From positions 1-64,000 of the forward strand of contig DAIDME010000078.1 of NCBI GenBank assembly GCA_027449125.1: DNA of 64,000 nt, written 5' to 3'. Shown one piece after another: positions 23,316 through 31,682 of this stretch. The translations under genes were made by a program, and so were the position numbers. This DNA comes from Solirubrobacterales bacterium. GTDB taxonomy: Bacteria; Actinomycetota; Thermoleophilia; Solirubrobacterales; Solirubrobacteraceae. Positions within the stretch are counted from its first letter, which is position 1. Every line of letters begins with the position of its first letter. Under the pieces are notes generated by a model. The model did not search any database. It saw only the letters and a program-made list of their open reading frames with translations, and was not told the origin of the DNA.

Positions 23316-24002
23316 TCAGAAGAGCCCGAGCTGGTCCTGCTCGACGGTGGCCGCCGGGTCGTCCACGGGCTCTGCCACTGGCCCCGGCGGCTGCACGGGT
23401 GAGACCTCCGTCGCCGGCTGACCGAGCGCCAGGATCTCCGGGATGCGGCTGAAGTCTTCGCGCAGCATCGCCAGAGTGGAAGGCGTGTAGAGGGCCGCCG
23501 CGGGATGGTAGAGCGGGTACAGGCGCACGGTACGCGGGCCGATCGTGCGCACCTCGGCCTGTCCGTGGATTCTGGAGATGCCGGTCGGCTCGCCCCGCAG
23601 GAGCTTGGTCGCGAAGTTGCCGAGCGTGCAGACGACCGTCGGTTCGATCAGCTCGAGCTGCCGGTCGAGGTAGCGCCTGCATGCCTCCAGCTCGTGCGGG
23701 TGCGGGTCTCGGTTACCAGGCGGCCGGCACTTGAGCGTGTTGGCGATGAACACGTCATCTCGCTGCATCCCGATCTCAGCCAGCAGCTGCTCGAGCAGCC
23801 TACCTGCCTGCCCTACGAACGGGAGTCCCTGCAGGTCCTCATTGGCGCCGGGCGCCTCACCCACGAACATCAGCTCCGCGTCGGCGTTGCCCGCTCCAAA
23901 GACCACGCTGGTGCGCGTCTCGTGCAGAGCGCAGGCCACACAGCCACGGGCCTCCTGGTAGACGGCCTTGAGCAGCTCACGACGCTCCGCTGCGCTTGCC
24001 AT
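23316..24002 (-). CDS. Family 4 uracil-DNA glycosylase (Fe-S)
   Basis: A 228-aa base-excision enzyme that removes uracil from DNA. It has the N-terminal C-x2-C in GCVACAL, motif [20 protein letters not shown] (quoted by the ends GEAPGANED...PFVGQAG), [28 protein letters not shown] and the C-terminal [10 protein letters not shown]. The four cysteines bind a 4Fe-4S cluster in the family. The last 40 residues are proline-rich but end in QDQLGLF, a plausible sliding-clamp-binding peptide (QxxLxxF). It heads the operon with tsaE-tsaB-rimI-tsaD. Confidence 0.92.
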   Translation of the reverse strand: MASAAERRELLKAVYQEARGCVACALHETRTSVVFGAGNADAELMFVGEAPGANEDLQGLPFVGQAGRLLEQLLAEIGMQRDDVFIANTLKCRPPGNRDPHPHELEACRRYLDRQLELIEPTVVCTLGNFATKLLRGEPTGISRIHGQAEVRTIGPRTVRLYPLYHPAAALYTPSTLAMLREDFSRIPEILALGQPATEVSPVQPPGPVAEPVDDPAATVEQDQLGLF

Positions 24003-24062
24003 CGCACGAAGGTAACATCATCGCAAGGCCGTCACCTTGCTCGAAGGGATGGACCAGGAGAG

Positions 24063-24788
24063 ATGCGAACCACACAGTCCACCGGCGGCGGACGCCGGAT
24101 CGCGATCGTCGGCGCCGGACGGCTCGGTGGTGCCTTGGCGGACGCAGCACGCGCCTGCGGCCGGTTCCAGGTGCTGGGCCCGCTCGGCCGGGGCGCTGAC
24201 GCGGCCGGATGCGAGGTCGCGCTGCTGTGCGTCCCCGACCGCGAGATCTCGCACGCCGCCGCCGCGCTCGCCGCGGACGTGATCCCCGGACACTGCTCCG
24301 GCGCCCTGGGACTGGAGCCACTCGGTCCGCGCGAGTGCTTCTCCCTGCATCCGCTCATGACCTTCACCGCGCGCCCGCCGAGCCTGCGCGGCGTCGCGGC
24401 CGCGATCGACGCGAGCAGCGAGCGGACGCTCACGCTCGCCGAAGATCTCGCCCGCGCGCTCGAGCTCGAGCCCGTGCTGATCGCTCGGGCGGACCGCGTG
24501 GCCTACCACGCCGCCGCCTGCATCGCCTCGAACTTCCTGGTCACGCTGGAAGCTGCCGCCGAGCGGCTGGCGGCGACGGCGGGCGTGACCCGTCAGATGC
24601 TCGCGCCGCTGGTGCGCCAAACGGTCGAGAACTGGCTCGTGCTCGGTCCGGAGCGGGCCCTGACCGGGCCGGTGGCACGCGGTGACGAGGAGATCGTCGC
24701 GCGGCAGCGCGCGACGATCTCCTCACGCACGCCCGAGCTGCTCGAGCTGTTCGATGCACTGAGCACCGCCACGAAGGAACTCGCGTGA
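24063..24788 (+). CDS. Rossmann-fold DUF2520 dehydrogenase-like protein upstream of panC
   Basis: A 241-aa protein starting at the ATG at 24063, with AGGAGAG directly upstream; the longer ORF reading overlaps the divergent glycosylase gene. RIAIVGAGRLGGALADA is an NAD(P)-binding strand-turn-helix, CFSLHPLMTF and a helical DUF2520 C-terminal domain follow. It resembles 6-phosphogluconate-dehydrogenase-like and ketopantoate-reductase-like folds. Its 4-base overlap with panC and its place before panC-panB suggest it supplies or replaces the ketopantoate reductase step; that function is inferred. Confidence 0.85.
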   Translation: MRTTQSTGGGRRIAIVGAGRLGGALADAARACGRFQVLGPLGRGADAAGCEVALLCVPDREISHAAAALAADVIPGHCSGALGLEPLGPRECFSLHPLMTFTARPPSLRGVAAAIDASSERTLTLAEDLARALELEPVLIARADRVAYHAAACIASNFLVTLEAAAERLAATAGVTRQMLAPLVRQTVENWLVLGPERALTGPVARGDEEIVARQRATISSRTPELLELFDALSTATKELA

Positions 24789-25627
24789 GAACGCTGCACA
24801 CCATCGCCGAGCTGCGCAGCGCCCTGGCCCAGCCCCGGCGCGAGGGTCGGCGGGTCGGGCTCGTGCCGACGATGGGCGCCTTCCACGACGGACACCGCTC
24901 ACTGATGCGGCGCGCCCGCCACGAGTGCGAACTGGTGGTCGTCTCGCTGTTCGTCAACCCCTCTCAGTTCAACGAGCCCGCAGACCTGGACGCCTACCCG
25001 CGTGACGAGCCGCATGACGCCGCGATCGCCGCCGAGGAGAGCGTGGACCTGCTGTTCGCGCCGACGGCGGCCGAGATGTATCCGCACGGCTTCGCCACCA
25101 CCGTGCACGTTTCCGGGGTCGCGAGCGGACTCGAGGGCGCGCTGCGCGGCCCTGGCCACTTCGACGGGGTCGCCACGATCGTGACCAAGCTGCTTTCGCT
25201 CATCAACCCACAGGTGGCGTACTTCGGCCAGAAGGACGCACAGCAGGTTGCAGTCGTGCGGCAGCTCACGCGGGACCTGAACCTGCCGCAGGAGATCGTC
25301 GCCTGCCCGACCGTGAGAGAGGCCGATGGGCTGGCGATGTCGAGCCGCAACCGGCTGCTGGATGCCTCAGACCGTCGCCGTGCACTCGCCCTGCAGAGGG
25401 CGCTTGCAGCCGCCCAGCAGGCGGCCGCGAGCGGCGAGCGCCGCGCCGCTGAAATCCTCGCCGCCGCAGCGGCCGTGCTCGACCAAGCGTCACTCGAGCC
25501 CGATTATCTCGCGCTCGTCGACCCACCGACTTTCGAAGCCGTCAGCGCCGTCAGCGGGCCGGCACTCGCGCTGGTAGCCGCGCGCGTAGGGCCGGTGCGC
25601 CTGATCGACAACCAGCTGCTCGCCTGA
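24785..25627 (+). CDS. panC: Pantothenate synthetase PanC
   Basis: A 280-aa adenylate-forming ligase joining pantoate and beta-alanine. VGLVPTMGAFHDGHRSLMRRA contains the HIGH-like H-x-x-H site (written by its ends VGLVPTMGAFH...MRRA), followed by VVSLFVNPSQFNEPADLDAYPR, YFGQKDAQQVAVVRQLTRDL and the KMSKS-like MSSRNRLL. The GTG start overlaps the DUF2520 stop. A 15-base gap with GAGGAG leads to panB. Confidence 0.96.
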   Translation: MRTLHTIAELRSALAQPRREGRRVGLVPTMGAFHDGHRSLMRRARHECELVVVSLFVNPSQFNEPADLDAYPRDEPHDAAIAAEESVDLLFAPTAAEMYPHGFATTVHVSGVASGLEGALRGPGHFDGVATIVTKLLSLINPQVAYFGQKDAQQVAVVRQLTRDLNLPQEIVACPTVREADGLAMSSRNRLLDASDRRRALALQRALAAAQQAAASGERRAAEILAAAAAVLDQASLEPDYLALVDPPTFEAVSAVSGPALALVAARVGPVRLIDNQLLA

Positions 25628-25642
25628 GGAGGCCTGACGCCG

Positions 25643-26491
25643 ATGCCAGTCACACTCCCCCAGTTGCACGACAAATTCGAACGCGGCGAGCCGCTCGTGA
25701 TGGTCACCGCTTATGACTTCCCTGGCGCCCGTGCCGCGCAGGCCGCAGGCGTCGACATGGTGCTCGTGGGTGACTCCGGTGCCGAGATGGTGCTCGGCTA
25801 CCCGTCGACCGTCGCTGTCAGCACCGAGGAGATGCTGATGCTCACCGCAGCCGTGCGCCGGGGCCTGCAGGAGCCGCTTCTGATCGCCGATCTGCCATTT
25901 GGCTCCTACGAGGCTTCAGACGACCAGGCGGTCATGACAGCAGCGCGGTTCGTACGGGAGGCGGGCGCCCAGGCCGTCAAGCTCGAGCGCGGCAACGCCA
26001 CCTCTGTGGCGCGGGCCGTGGCGATCGTCCAGGCCGGGATCCCGGTGATGGGCCACGTGGGGCTCACGCCCCAGAGCGCCACGGCGCTCGGCGGCAACCG
26101 CGCCCAGGGTCGCAGCGCCGAGGCCGCGACCCGGATCTGCCGCGAGGCACTGGCCCTCCAGGACGCGGGCTGCTTTGCGATCGTGCTCGAGGCGATCCCG
26201 GCCGCCGTCACGGAGGAGCTCGTCAGCCTGCTCAGGGTGCCCACGATCGGGATCGGCGCGGGCCCCGCCGCGGCTGGGCAGGTGCTCGTCTTCCACGACC
26301 TGCTCGGGCTCCGTGACGGCACGGGCGCCCGCTTCGTGCGCCGCTACGCGAACCTGGGCGCCGAGGCCGTGGCCGCGCTGAGCAACTACGCCGAAGATGT
26401 GCGCGCGCGGCGCTACCCGGCCGCCGAGCACTGCTACACGATCGAGCCCGGCGAGCTGGCCGAGTTTCGTGCAGCGCTCGGTAACCCATAA
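25643..26491 (+). CDS. panB: 3-methyl-2-oxobutanoate hydroxymethyltransferase PanB
   Basis: A 282-aa TIM-barrel enzyme making ketopantoate with methylene-tetrahydrofolate. VMVTAYDFPGARAAQAAGVDMVLVGDS begins the barrel with the Mg-binding D and S; LPFGSYEAS, VKLERG, VMGHVGLTPQS, CFAIVLEAIP and IGIGAGPAAAGQVLVFHDLLG are all standard. It follows panC in the same operon. Confidence 0.96.
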   Translation: MPVTLPQLHDKFERGEPLVMVTAYDFPGARAAQAAGVDMVLVGDSGAEMVLGYPSTVAVSTEEMLMLTAAVRRGLQEPLLIADLPFGSYEASDDQAVMTAARFVREAGAQAVKLERGNATSVARAVAIVQAGIPVMGHVGLTPQSATALGGNRAQGRSAEAATRICREALALQDAGCFAIVLEAIPAAVTEELVSLLRVPTIGIGAGPAAAGQVLVFHDLLGLRDGTGARFVRRYANLGAEAVAALSNYAEDVRARRYPAAEHCYTIEPGELAEFRAALGNP

Positions 26492-26501
26492 GATCCAGCG
26501 G

Positions 26502-27092
26502 GTGAACTACTTCGCGCTCTTCGAGGAGGCGAGCCGCAACGTCCTGCGCAGCGCCGCGCTGCTCGAGCGGTTGCTGGACGACTATCCGGACAACCGGGGG
26601 CTCGCGCAAGAGATCCGTGACTGCGAGCACGAGGGCGACCGCATAACGCACGAGATCCTCGACCGGCTCAACCACACCGGCGAGGCGCCCGTCGACAGTG
26701 AGGACGTACTCGCCCTCGCCTCGGCGCTCGACGACATCACGGACTACATCGACGAGGTCGCCGACTACCTGGGCCTCTACCGGATCGAGGCGCCCATGGA
26801 GCAGGCGGTCCAGCTTGCTGACGTCCTGCACCAGGCTTCCGTGCAGATCGCGGAGGCCACCGCACGGCTGCACGACTTCACTGACATCTCGACCCAGACC
26901 GTGGAGATCCACCGGCTCGAGAACGATGGCGACCGGATAAGCCGCGAGGCGATCGCCTCGCTGTTCCACGGCGGCATCGACCCAATGGTCGTGATCCGCT
27001 GGAAGGACCTCTTCGAGCGACTCGAGAGCGCGATCGACGCCACTGAACGGGTCGCGAACATCCTCGAGGCGATCGTCATCAAAAACTCCTGA
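26502..27092 (+). CDS. DUF47/PhoU-like phosphate transport accessory protein
   Basis: A 196-aa all-helical protein starting at the GTG at 26502 (MNYFALFEEASRNVL). Motifs are EIRDCEHEGDRITHEILDRLN, EDVLALASALDDITDYIDEVAD and EIHRLENDGDRISREAIASLF, the paired E-x4-D metal-binding repeats of the family. DUF47 proteins normally lie beside a Pit-type phosphate permease, but none is here. Its 3' end overlaps the convergent acetyltransferase gene by 14 bases. Confidence 0.9.
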   Translation: MNYFALFEEASRNVLRSAALLERLLDDYPDNRGLAQEIRDCEHEGDRITHEILDRLNHTGEAPVDSEDVLALASALDDITDYIDEVADYLGLYRIEAPMEQAVQLADVLHQASVQIAEATARLHDFTDISTQTVEIHRLENDGDRISREAIASLFHGGIDPMVVIRWKDLFERLESAIDATERVANILEAIVIKNS

Positions 27093-27651
27093 TCACCCGC
27101 GCCGGCGCGCCCGCCGCGACCGAGAACGGCGGGATGTCCCCGGTCACCACCGAGTTGGCGCCGATCACGCAGCGCTCGCCGACGCTCACGCCGCTGGTGA
27201 TCACAACGTGAGCGCCACACCAGACGTTGTCACCCACGCGCGTCGGCCCCTTGCTCGTGAAACCCTGCCAGCTCACCGGGCGCGTGCGGTCGTCGAAGCG
27301 GTGATCCGCGTCGGTGACCACGCAGCCATTGGCGAACATGCAGTGCTCGCCGATCTCCACCAGTTCGAGCGCCGCCACCATCACGCCGATGTTGAACATG
27401 CTGCCGGCGCCGATCCGCACCCGTGCGGGCGCCGGCATCGTGATCCACACGTGCGGCTCGAAGAGCACGTGCTCGCCCACCTCCAGTCGCCCCTCCCGCA
27501 GCGCCTCGAGCACCTCCCCGTGCAGCGGCCAGCGCGCGTACGCGCGTCGTCGCGCCAGCTCGTAATGGACCGCCAGCCGGTTCCACGGCATGCCGTGACG
27601 CTCGTACCAGCGCCGCTTCGCCAGCCACAGGCGGGCGTCGGCGCCCCTCAA
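27079..27651 (-). CDS. Hexapeptide-repeat acyltransferase
   Basis: A 190-aa left-handed beta-helix protein. After a basic helical N-terminus come repeats of the type [82 protein letters not shown] (quoted in part as [12 protein letters not shown]...AAGAPARVI), as in maltose O-acetyltransferase-type enzymes. The probable acceptor is a sugar. The gene overlaps uvrA by ATGA, so it may be co-expressed with uvrA. Confidence 0.88.
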   Translation of the reverse strand: MRGADARLWLAKRRWYERHGMPWNRLAVHYELARRRAYARWPLHGEVLEALREGRLEVGEHVLFEPHVWITMPAPARVRIGAGSMFNIGVMVAALELVEIGEHCMFANGCVVTDADHRFDDRTRPVSWQGFTSKGPTRVGDNVWCGAHVVITSGVSVGERCVIGANSVVTGDIPPFSVAAGAPARVIRSF

Positions 27652-30506
27652 ACCGCTACCACCGCCGGCCTCCCGCCGCGCGCGATCAGCAGCGGCTCGA
27701 GAAAGCGCCCGGTGTAGGAGGCCGCAACCCGCGCGAGCTGCTCCGGCGTGCCGGTGCCGATCAGCTCACCGCCCTCGTCGCCGCCCTCCGGCCCGAGGTC
27801 GATGAGCCGGTCAGAGACCTTGATCACGTCGAGGTTGTGCTCGATCACCACCACCGAGTTGCCGGCGTCCACGAGCCGCTGCAGGACCTCGAGCAGCCGC
27901 TGTATGTCGGCGAAGTGAAGCCCCGTGGTCGGCTCGTCCAGGATGTAGATCGTGCGCCCGGTCGCGACCTTGGCAAGCTCCGCCGCCAGCTTGACACGCT
28001 GCGCCTCCCCACCTGACAGCGTCGTGGCCGGCTGCCCCAGCCGCATGTAGCCCAGACCCACGTCGACCAGCGTCTGCACCCTGCGCTTGATCTTGGGGAT
28101 GTGAGCGAAGAACTCCAGGGCCTCGGCGATTGGCATCTCCAGCACGTCGGCGATCGTCCTGCCCTTGAAACGGACCTCCAGCGTCTCGCGGTTGTAGCGC
28201 CGGCCGTGGCACTGCTCGCAGGGGACGTAGACGTCGGGCAGGAAGTGCATCTCGATCTTGATCTGGCCGTCGCCCTTGCAGACCTCGCAGCGTCCACCCT
28301 TGACGTTGAACGAGAAGCGACCCGGCTTGTAGCCGCGCGCCCGCGCCTCCGGCGTGCGCGCGAACAGGTCGCGGATCTGATCGAACAGCCCGATGTAGGT
28401 CGCGGGGTTCGAGCGTGGCGTGCGCCCGATCGGTGCCTGGTCCACGGCGATGATCTTGTCCAGCTGATCGAGCCCCGCGATCGAGCGGTGCTCGCCGGCG
28501 CGCACGCGCGCCGCCCCGAGCCGGTTTGCGACGGCCTTGTAGAGCACCTCGTTGACGAGCGTCGACTTGCCCGAGCCGGAGACGCCGGTGACGCTGCAGA
28601 GGACGCCGAGCGGCACCTTGACGTCGATGCCCTTGAGGTTGTTGGCGGCCGCGCCGCGGACCTCGATGTAGCCGCTCGGTCGCCGCCGGCGCCTGGGCAC
28701 CTCGATTCTGCGTTCACCCGACAGGAACTGACCGGTCAGCGATTCCGGCACCCGCTCGACCTCCGCCGCCGTCCCCTGAGCCACCACGTGTCCGCCATGC
28801 TCCCCAGCACCCGGGCCGATGTCCAGCAGGTGGTCGGCGGCGCGCATCGTGTCCTCGTCGTGCTCCACCACGAGCACCGTGTTACCCAGGTCGCGCAGGC
28901 GTTCGAGCGTTGCGATCAGCCTGTGGTTGTCGCGCTGGTGCAGGCCGATCGACGGCTCGTCCAGGATGTAGAGCACGCCCACGAGCGAGGAGCCGATCTG
29001 GGTCGCCAGGCGGATCCGCTGCGCCTCCCCGCCAGAGAGCGTGGCCGCCGCCCGCTCCATGCTGAGGTAGCCGACGCCGACGTTATCCAGGAAGCTCAGC
29101 CGCTCCTCGATCTCGCGCAGGACCAGATGGGCGATCCGCCGGTCGTGCTCGGAGAGCTGCAGCTCGCGCACCCAGTCAAGCGCCCTCCGAGCCGCCAGCG
29201 CGGTCAGCTGGTTGATCGAGATGCCCGCGACCAGCACCGCCCGCGACTCTGGCCGCAGGCGCGCGCCGCCGCACTCCGGGCAGGGCCGCAGCGTCATGTA
29301 CTCCTCGATCTTCTCCTTCACGAAGTCCGAGTCGGTCTCGCGGTAGCGCCGCTCCAGGCCGCGCACGATCCCCTCAAACGCCGTGGTGTAGTTGCGCCGC
29401 CGGCCGAAGCGGTTGCGGTAGGCGACCTGGAAGCGCTCGCCGCCGGTCCCGTACATGAAGAAGTCGCGCTGCTCTGCCGGGAGCGTCTCCCATGACGTCT
29501 CGGGGTCGATGTCGTAGCGCTCGCAGAGCGCCTGCGTCAGCTGCTCGTAGTAATCGGAGGCGCTCGCCGCCCACGGCGCGATCGCGCCCTGCGCGATCGT
29601 GAGCGACGGGTCGGGCACGACCAGCTCGGGGTCGATCTCCATCTGCGACCCCAGCCCGGTGCAGCGCGGGCAGGCGCCGTGCGGCGAGTTGAAGCTGAAG
29701 ATCCGTGGCTCGAGCTCCACAAGGCTGGGTCCGTGCTCGGGGCAGGCGAAGCGCTCGCTGTAGAGCGTGAGCTCACCCGAGTCGACCAGCTCCACCTCAA
29801 CCAGGCCACCTGCGAGCGCAGCGGCCGTCTCGACCGAGTCGGCGAGGCGCTTGCGCAGGTCCTCCTTCATCACCAACCGGTCGACGACGATCGAGATGTC
29901 GTGCTTGAACTTCTTGTCGAGCGTGATCTGCTCGTCGAGCCGGCGCAGCTCGCCGTCCACCTTCGCGCGCGTGAAGCCCTCTCCGCGCAGCTCCTCTAGC
30001 TGGCGGCCATACTCGCCCTTGCGACCACGCACGATCGGAGCCATCACCTGAAAGCGCGTGCCCGCCGGCAGATCCATCACCTGGTCGATGATCTGCTCGG
30101 CCGACTGGCCGGCGATCGGCCTGCCGCAGATGTGGCAGTGGGGCTTGCCAACCCGCGCCCACAGCAGGCGCAGGTAGTCGTAGATCTCGGTCACCGTGCC
30201 GACGGTCGAGCGCGGGTTGCGCGAGGTGGTCTTCTGATCGATCGATATCGCCGGCGACAGCCCCTCGATCGAGTCGACGTCAGGCTTGTCCATCTGCCCC
30301 AGAAACTGGCGCGCGTAGGCCGACAGCGACTCCACGTAGCGACGCTGGCCCTCGGCGTAGATCGTGTCGAACGCGAGCGAGGACTTGCCCGAACCGGACA
30401 GTCCGGTGATCACCGTCAGCGAGTCGCGCGGGATCGCGACCGAGATGTCCTTCAGGTTGTGCTCGCGCGCGCCGGTAACGATCAGCTGATCCACAGCCTG
30501 GATCAT
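27648..30506 (-). CDS. uvrA: Excinuclease ABC subunit A
   Basis: A 952-aa nucleotide-excision-repair damage sensor. It has two ABC ATPase halves: Walker [15 protein letters not shown] near residue 32 and [13 protein letters not shown] in the second half, two LSGGEAQR signature motifs, and zinc fingers CHICGRPI (first half), [11 protein letters not shown], and [27 protein letters not shown] (quoted by its ends CEVCKGDG...CEQC). The full length is normal. A LexA-type box lies 9-20 bases upstream of the start, so SOS induction is expected. Confidence 0.98.
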   Translation of the reverse strand: MIQAVDQLIVTGAREHNLKDISVAIPRDSLTVITGLSGSGKSSLAFDTIYAEGQRRYVESLSAYARQFLGQMDKPDVDSIEGLSPAISIDQKTTSRNPRSTVGTVTEIYDYLRLLWARVGKPHCHICGRPIAGQSAEQIIDQVMDLPAGTRFQVMAPIVRGRKGEYGRQLEELRGEGFTRAKVDGELRRLDEQITLDKKFKHDISIVVDRLVMKEDLRKRLADSVETAAALAGGLVEVELVDSGELTLYSERFACPEHGPSLVELEPRIFSFNSPHGACPRCTGLGSQMEIDPELVVPDPSLTIAQGAIAPWAASASDYYEQLTQALCERYDIDPETSWETLPAEQRDFFMYGTGGERFQVAYRNRFGRRRNYTTAFEGIVRGLERRYRETDSDFVKEKIEEYMTLRPCPECGGARLRPESRAVLVAGISINQLTALAARRALDWVRELQLSEHDRRIAHLVLREIEERLSFLDNVGVGYLSMERAAATLSGGEAQRIRLATQIGSSLVGVLYILDEPSIGLHQRDNHRLIATLERLRDLGNTVLVVEHDEDTMRAADHLLDIGPGAGEHGGHVVAQGTAAEVERVPESLTGQFLSGERRIEVPRRRRRPSGYIEVRGAAANNLKGIDVKVPLGVLCSVTGVSGSGKSTLVNEVLYKAVANRLGAARVRAGEHRSIAGLDQLDKIIAVDQAPIGRTPRSNPATYIGLFDQIRDLFARTPEARARGYKPGRFSFNVKGGRCEVCKGDGQIKIEMHFLPDVYVPCEQCHGRRYNRETLEVRFKGRTIADVLEMPIAEALEFFAHIPKIKRRVQTLVDVGLGYMRLGQPATTLSGGEAQRVKLAAELAKVATGRTIYILDEPTTGLHFADIQRLLEVLQRLVDAGNSVVVIEHNLDVIKVSDRLIDLGPEGGDEGGELIGTGTPEQLARVAASYTGRFLEPLLIARGGRPAVVAV

Positions 30507-30514
30507 ATGCGAGC

Positions 30515-30526
30515 GAACAGACGTTC
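30515..30526. promoter_or_regulatory. LexA SOS box upstream of uvrA
   Basis: CGAACAGACGTTC matches the Gram-positive SOS operator GAAC-N4-GTTC with both half-sites intact. It sits immediately upstream of the uvrA ATG (30506), where a bound repressor would block transcription or the start region. uvrA is a classic SOS gene, which makes this the most credible of the three boxes. Confidence 0.75.
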
Positions 30527-30548
30527 CCCTCGCCGCGGCGCCTCGCGC

Positions 30549-31076
30549 CTATCCGACGGTGCTCAAGTAAGGTCCGAGATCGACCACCCGGCGAAGGGTC
30601 TGCGGTTCCATCAACGTCCACCGCCGCGCTTGAACGCAGATCGCCACGTCGTTCGACCAGTGATACGCCGCCCAATCACCGGCGCCGACATCCGCGCGCA
30701 CGAACGGCATGCGGGAACCGTCGATCGTCAGCCACATGGTCTCAGCCCACTCGAGAGCTGGGAGCTCTCGAGTCAGCAGCTCCGCCACAACGGCCTGGCG
30801 TTCGGCTGCAGCCTGGCAGACTGCCAGCCGCTCCTCGCTGGCGCGCAGCACGAGCCTGGTGCCGAGAGTGTCAGCCATGTCAATCGTGCCGATCGCGGGC
30901 GCTACCAGGAATCCGACCATGAGCTGCGGGCCACCCATGCTGCGAGGATCGCCATGCCCAAGTTGGATCTCGCTCTCCTCAGCGACGCTCGCCAGCCAGC
31001 GTTCGACTGCGAACTCGTTTCCTAGGCCATAGAGCGGGAACCGCTCAACCCAGGCGAGGTTTGGCCTACGGATCAC
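30549..31076 (-). CDS. Hypothetical protein between uvrA and uvrB
   Basis: A 175-aa protein from a GTG at 31076 with GGAG about 9 bases upstream. It has no signal peptide or transmembrane helix. Segments PNLAWVERFPLYGLGNEFAVERWLA, GFLVAPAIGTIDMAD, ETMWLTIDGSRMPFVRADVG and VAICVQARRWTLMEPQTLRRV (partly quoted) suggest an alpha/beta fold. I recognise no family. It is separated from uvrA by 42 bases containing the LexA box and probably ends its own transcript. Confidence 0.65.
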   Translation of the reverse strand: MIRRPNLAWVERFPLYGLGNEFAVERWLASVAEESEIQLGHGDPRSMGGPQLMVGFLVAPAIGTIDMADTLGTRLVLRASEERLAVCQAAAERQAVVAELLTRELPALEWAETMWLTIDGSRMPFVRADVGAGDWAAYHWSNDVAICVQARRWTLMEPQTLRRVVDLGPYLSTVG

Positions 31077-31097
31077 GGTCCATCTCCGGCGATCGCT

Positions 31098-31539
31098 CTA
31101 ATTTGCTACGTAGAAGCCCTTGGTAACGCTGTCGCACCGCGTGTAAGCCGAACTGCAGCCCTCGACAGTGACCGTGTAGACGCCCGGCGCGAGGTTGTCT
31201 CCTGTTGCGTGCGTGGGAAGCTCGCACTGTGTCGAGTTCCGACAGATCAGCGGACCCTGATCCAGGCCCGCAGGCTCACCGTAGTACAGGACAGACACCG
31301 AGACTGTCAGTTGGGACCGATAGCAGCCTGCCATGAGACCCTTGATGTTCAGGCCGTCTCCTGAACTGTTGAACACCGTCGCATTGGTCGTGCAACCAGG
31401 AGCCCCGGAAAACACAAGCGGCTCGGCTGTCGCCGAGCTTGCCAAACCTCCGAGGCAGAGGCTTACCGCGAGAACCGCCGCGACGGCTGACGGCTGACGG
31501 CTGAATCTTCAGGATACGACTCAAGGCATCGGTGATCAC
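31098..31539 (-). pseudogene. Frameshifted or phase-variable small secreted protein gene
   Basis: The 3' part (31098-31445) is open in one frame and encodes a cysteine-containing beta-rich protein with pairs CTTNATVF, CYRSQLTV, CRNSTQCELP and CSSAYTRCDSV. Upstream in the same frame lies a hydrophobic signal-peptide core (AVAAVLAVSLCLGGLA, then SSATAEP), but that frame reaches a stop with no usable start. The start region (GTG 31539 or TTG 31524) is in another frame. Three tandem GACGGCT heptamers separate them; removal of one copy would join start, signal peptide and mature protein. It is therefore either phase-variable, recently inactivated or a sequencing slip. No family is recognised. Confidence 0.6.
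31482..31502. repeat. Three tandem heptamers GACGGCT
   Basis: Three perfect 7-base units lie in the signal-peptide region of the adjacent small secreted protein gene. A change of one unit shifts the reading frame by one base, exactly the correction needed to connect the upstream start to the downstream ORF. Confidence 0.85.
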
Positions 31540-31649
31540 CCCGTCTACGCTATGCGCAGGACGGTCCGGAGTCAAGGGACTGAACCACCGTCAGTGCCGG
31601 CACGCACCGAGCGACCGAGCTCGCGACCAGAGCTCGACGGTGTGGCGGC

Positions 31650-31673
31650 GGCGCCGGCCAGCGGGCCGGCGCC
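31650..31673 (-). terminator. GC-rich hairpin after uvrB
   Basis: GGCGCCGGCC and GGCCGGCGCC form a perfect 10-bp stem with a 4-base loop, 10 bases after the uvrB stop. There is no T run, as is common for actinobacterial terminators. Confidence 0.6.
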
Positions 31674-31682
31674 GGCAGTGCT

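Noticed and set aside
28101-29495. 464-aa plus-strand ORF inside uvrA
   Set aside because: Antisense shadow of uvrA in high-GC DNA.
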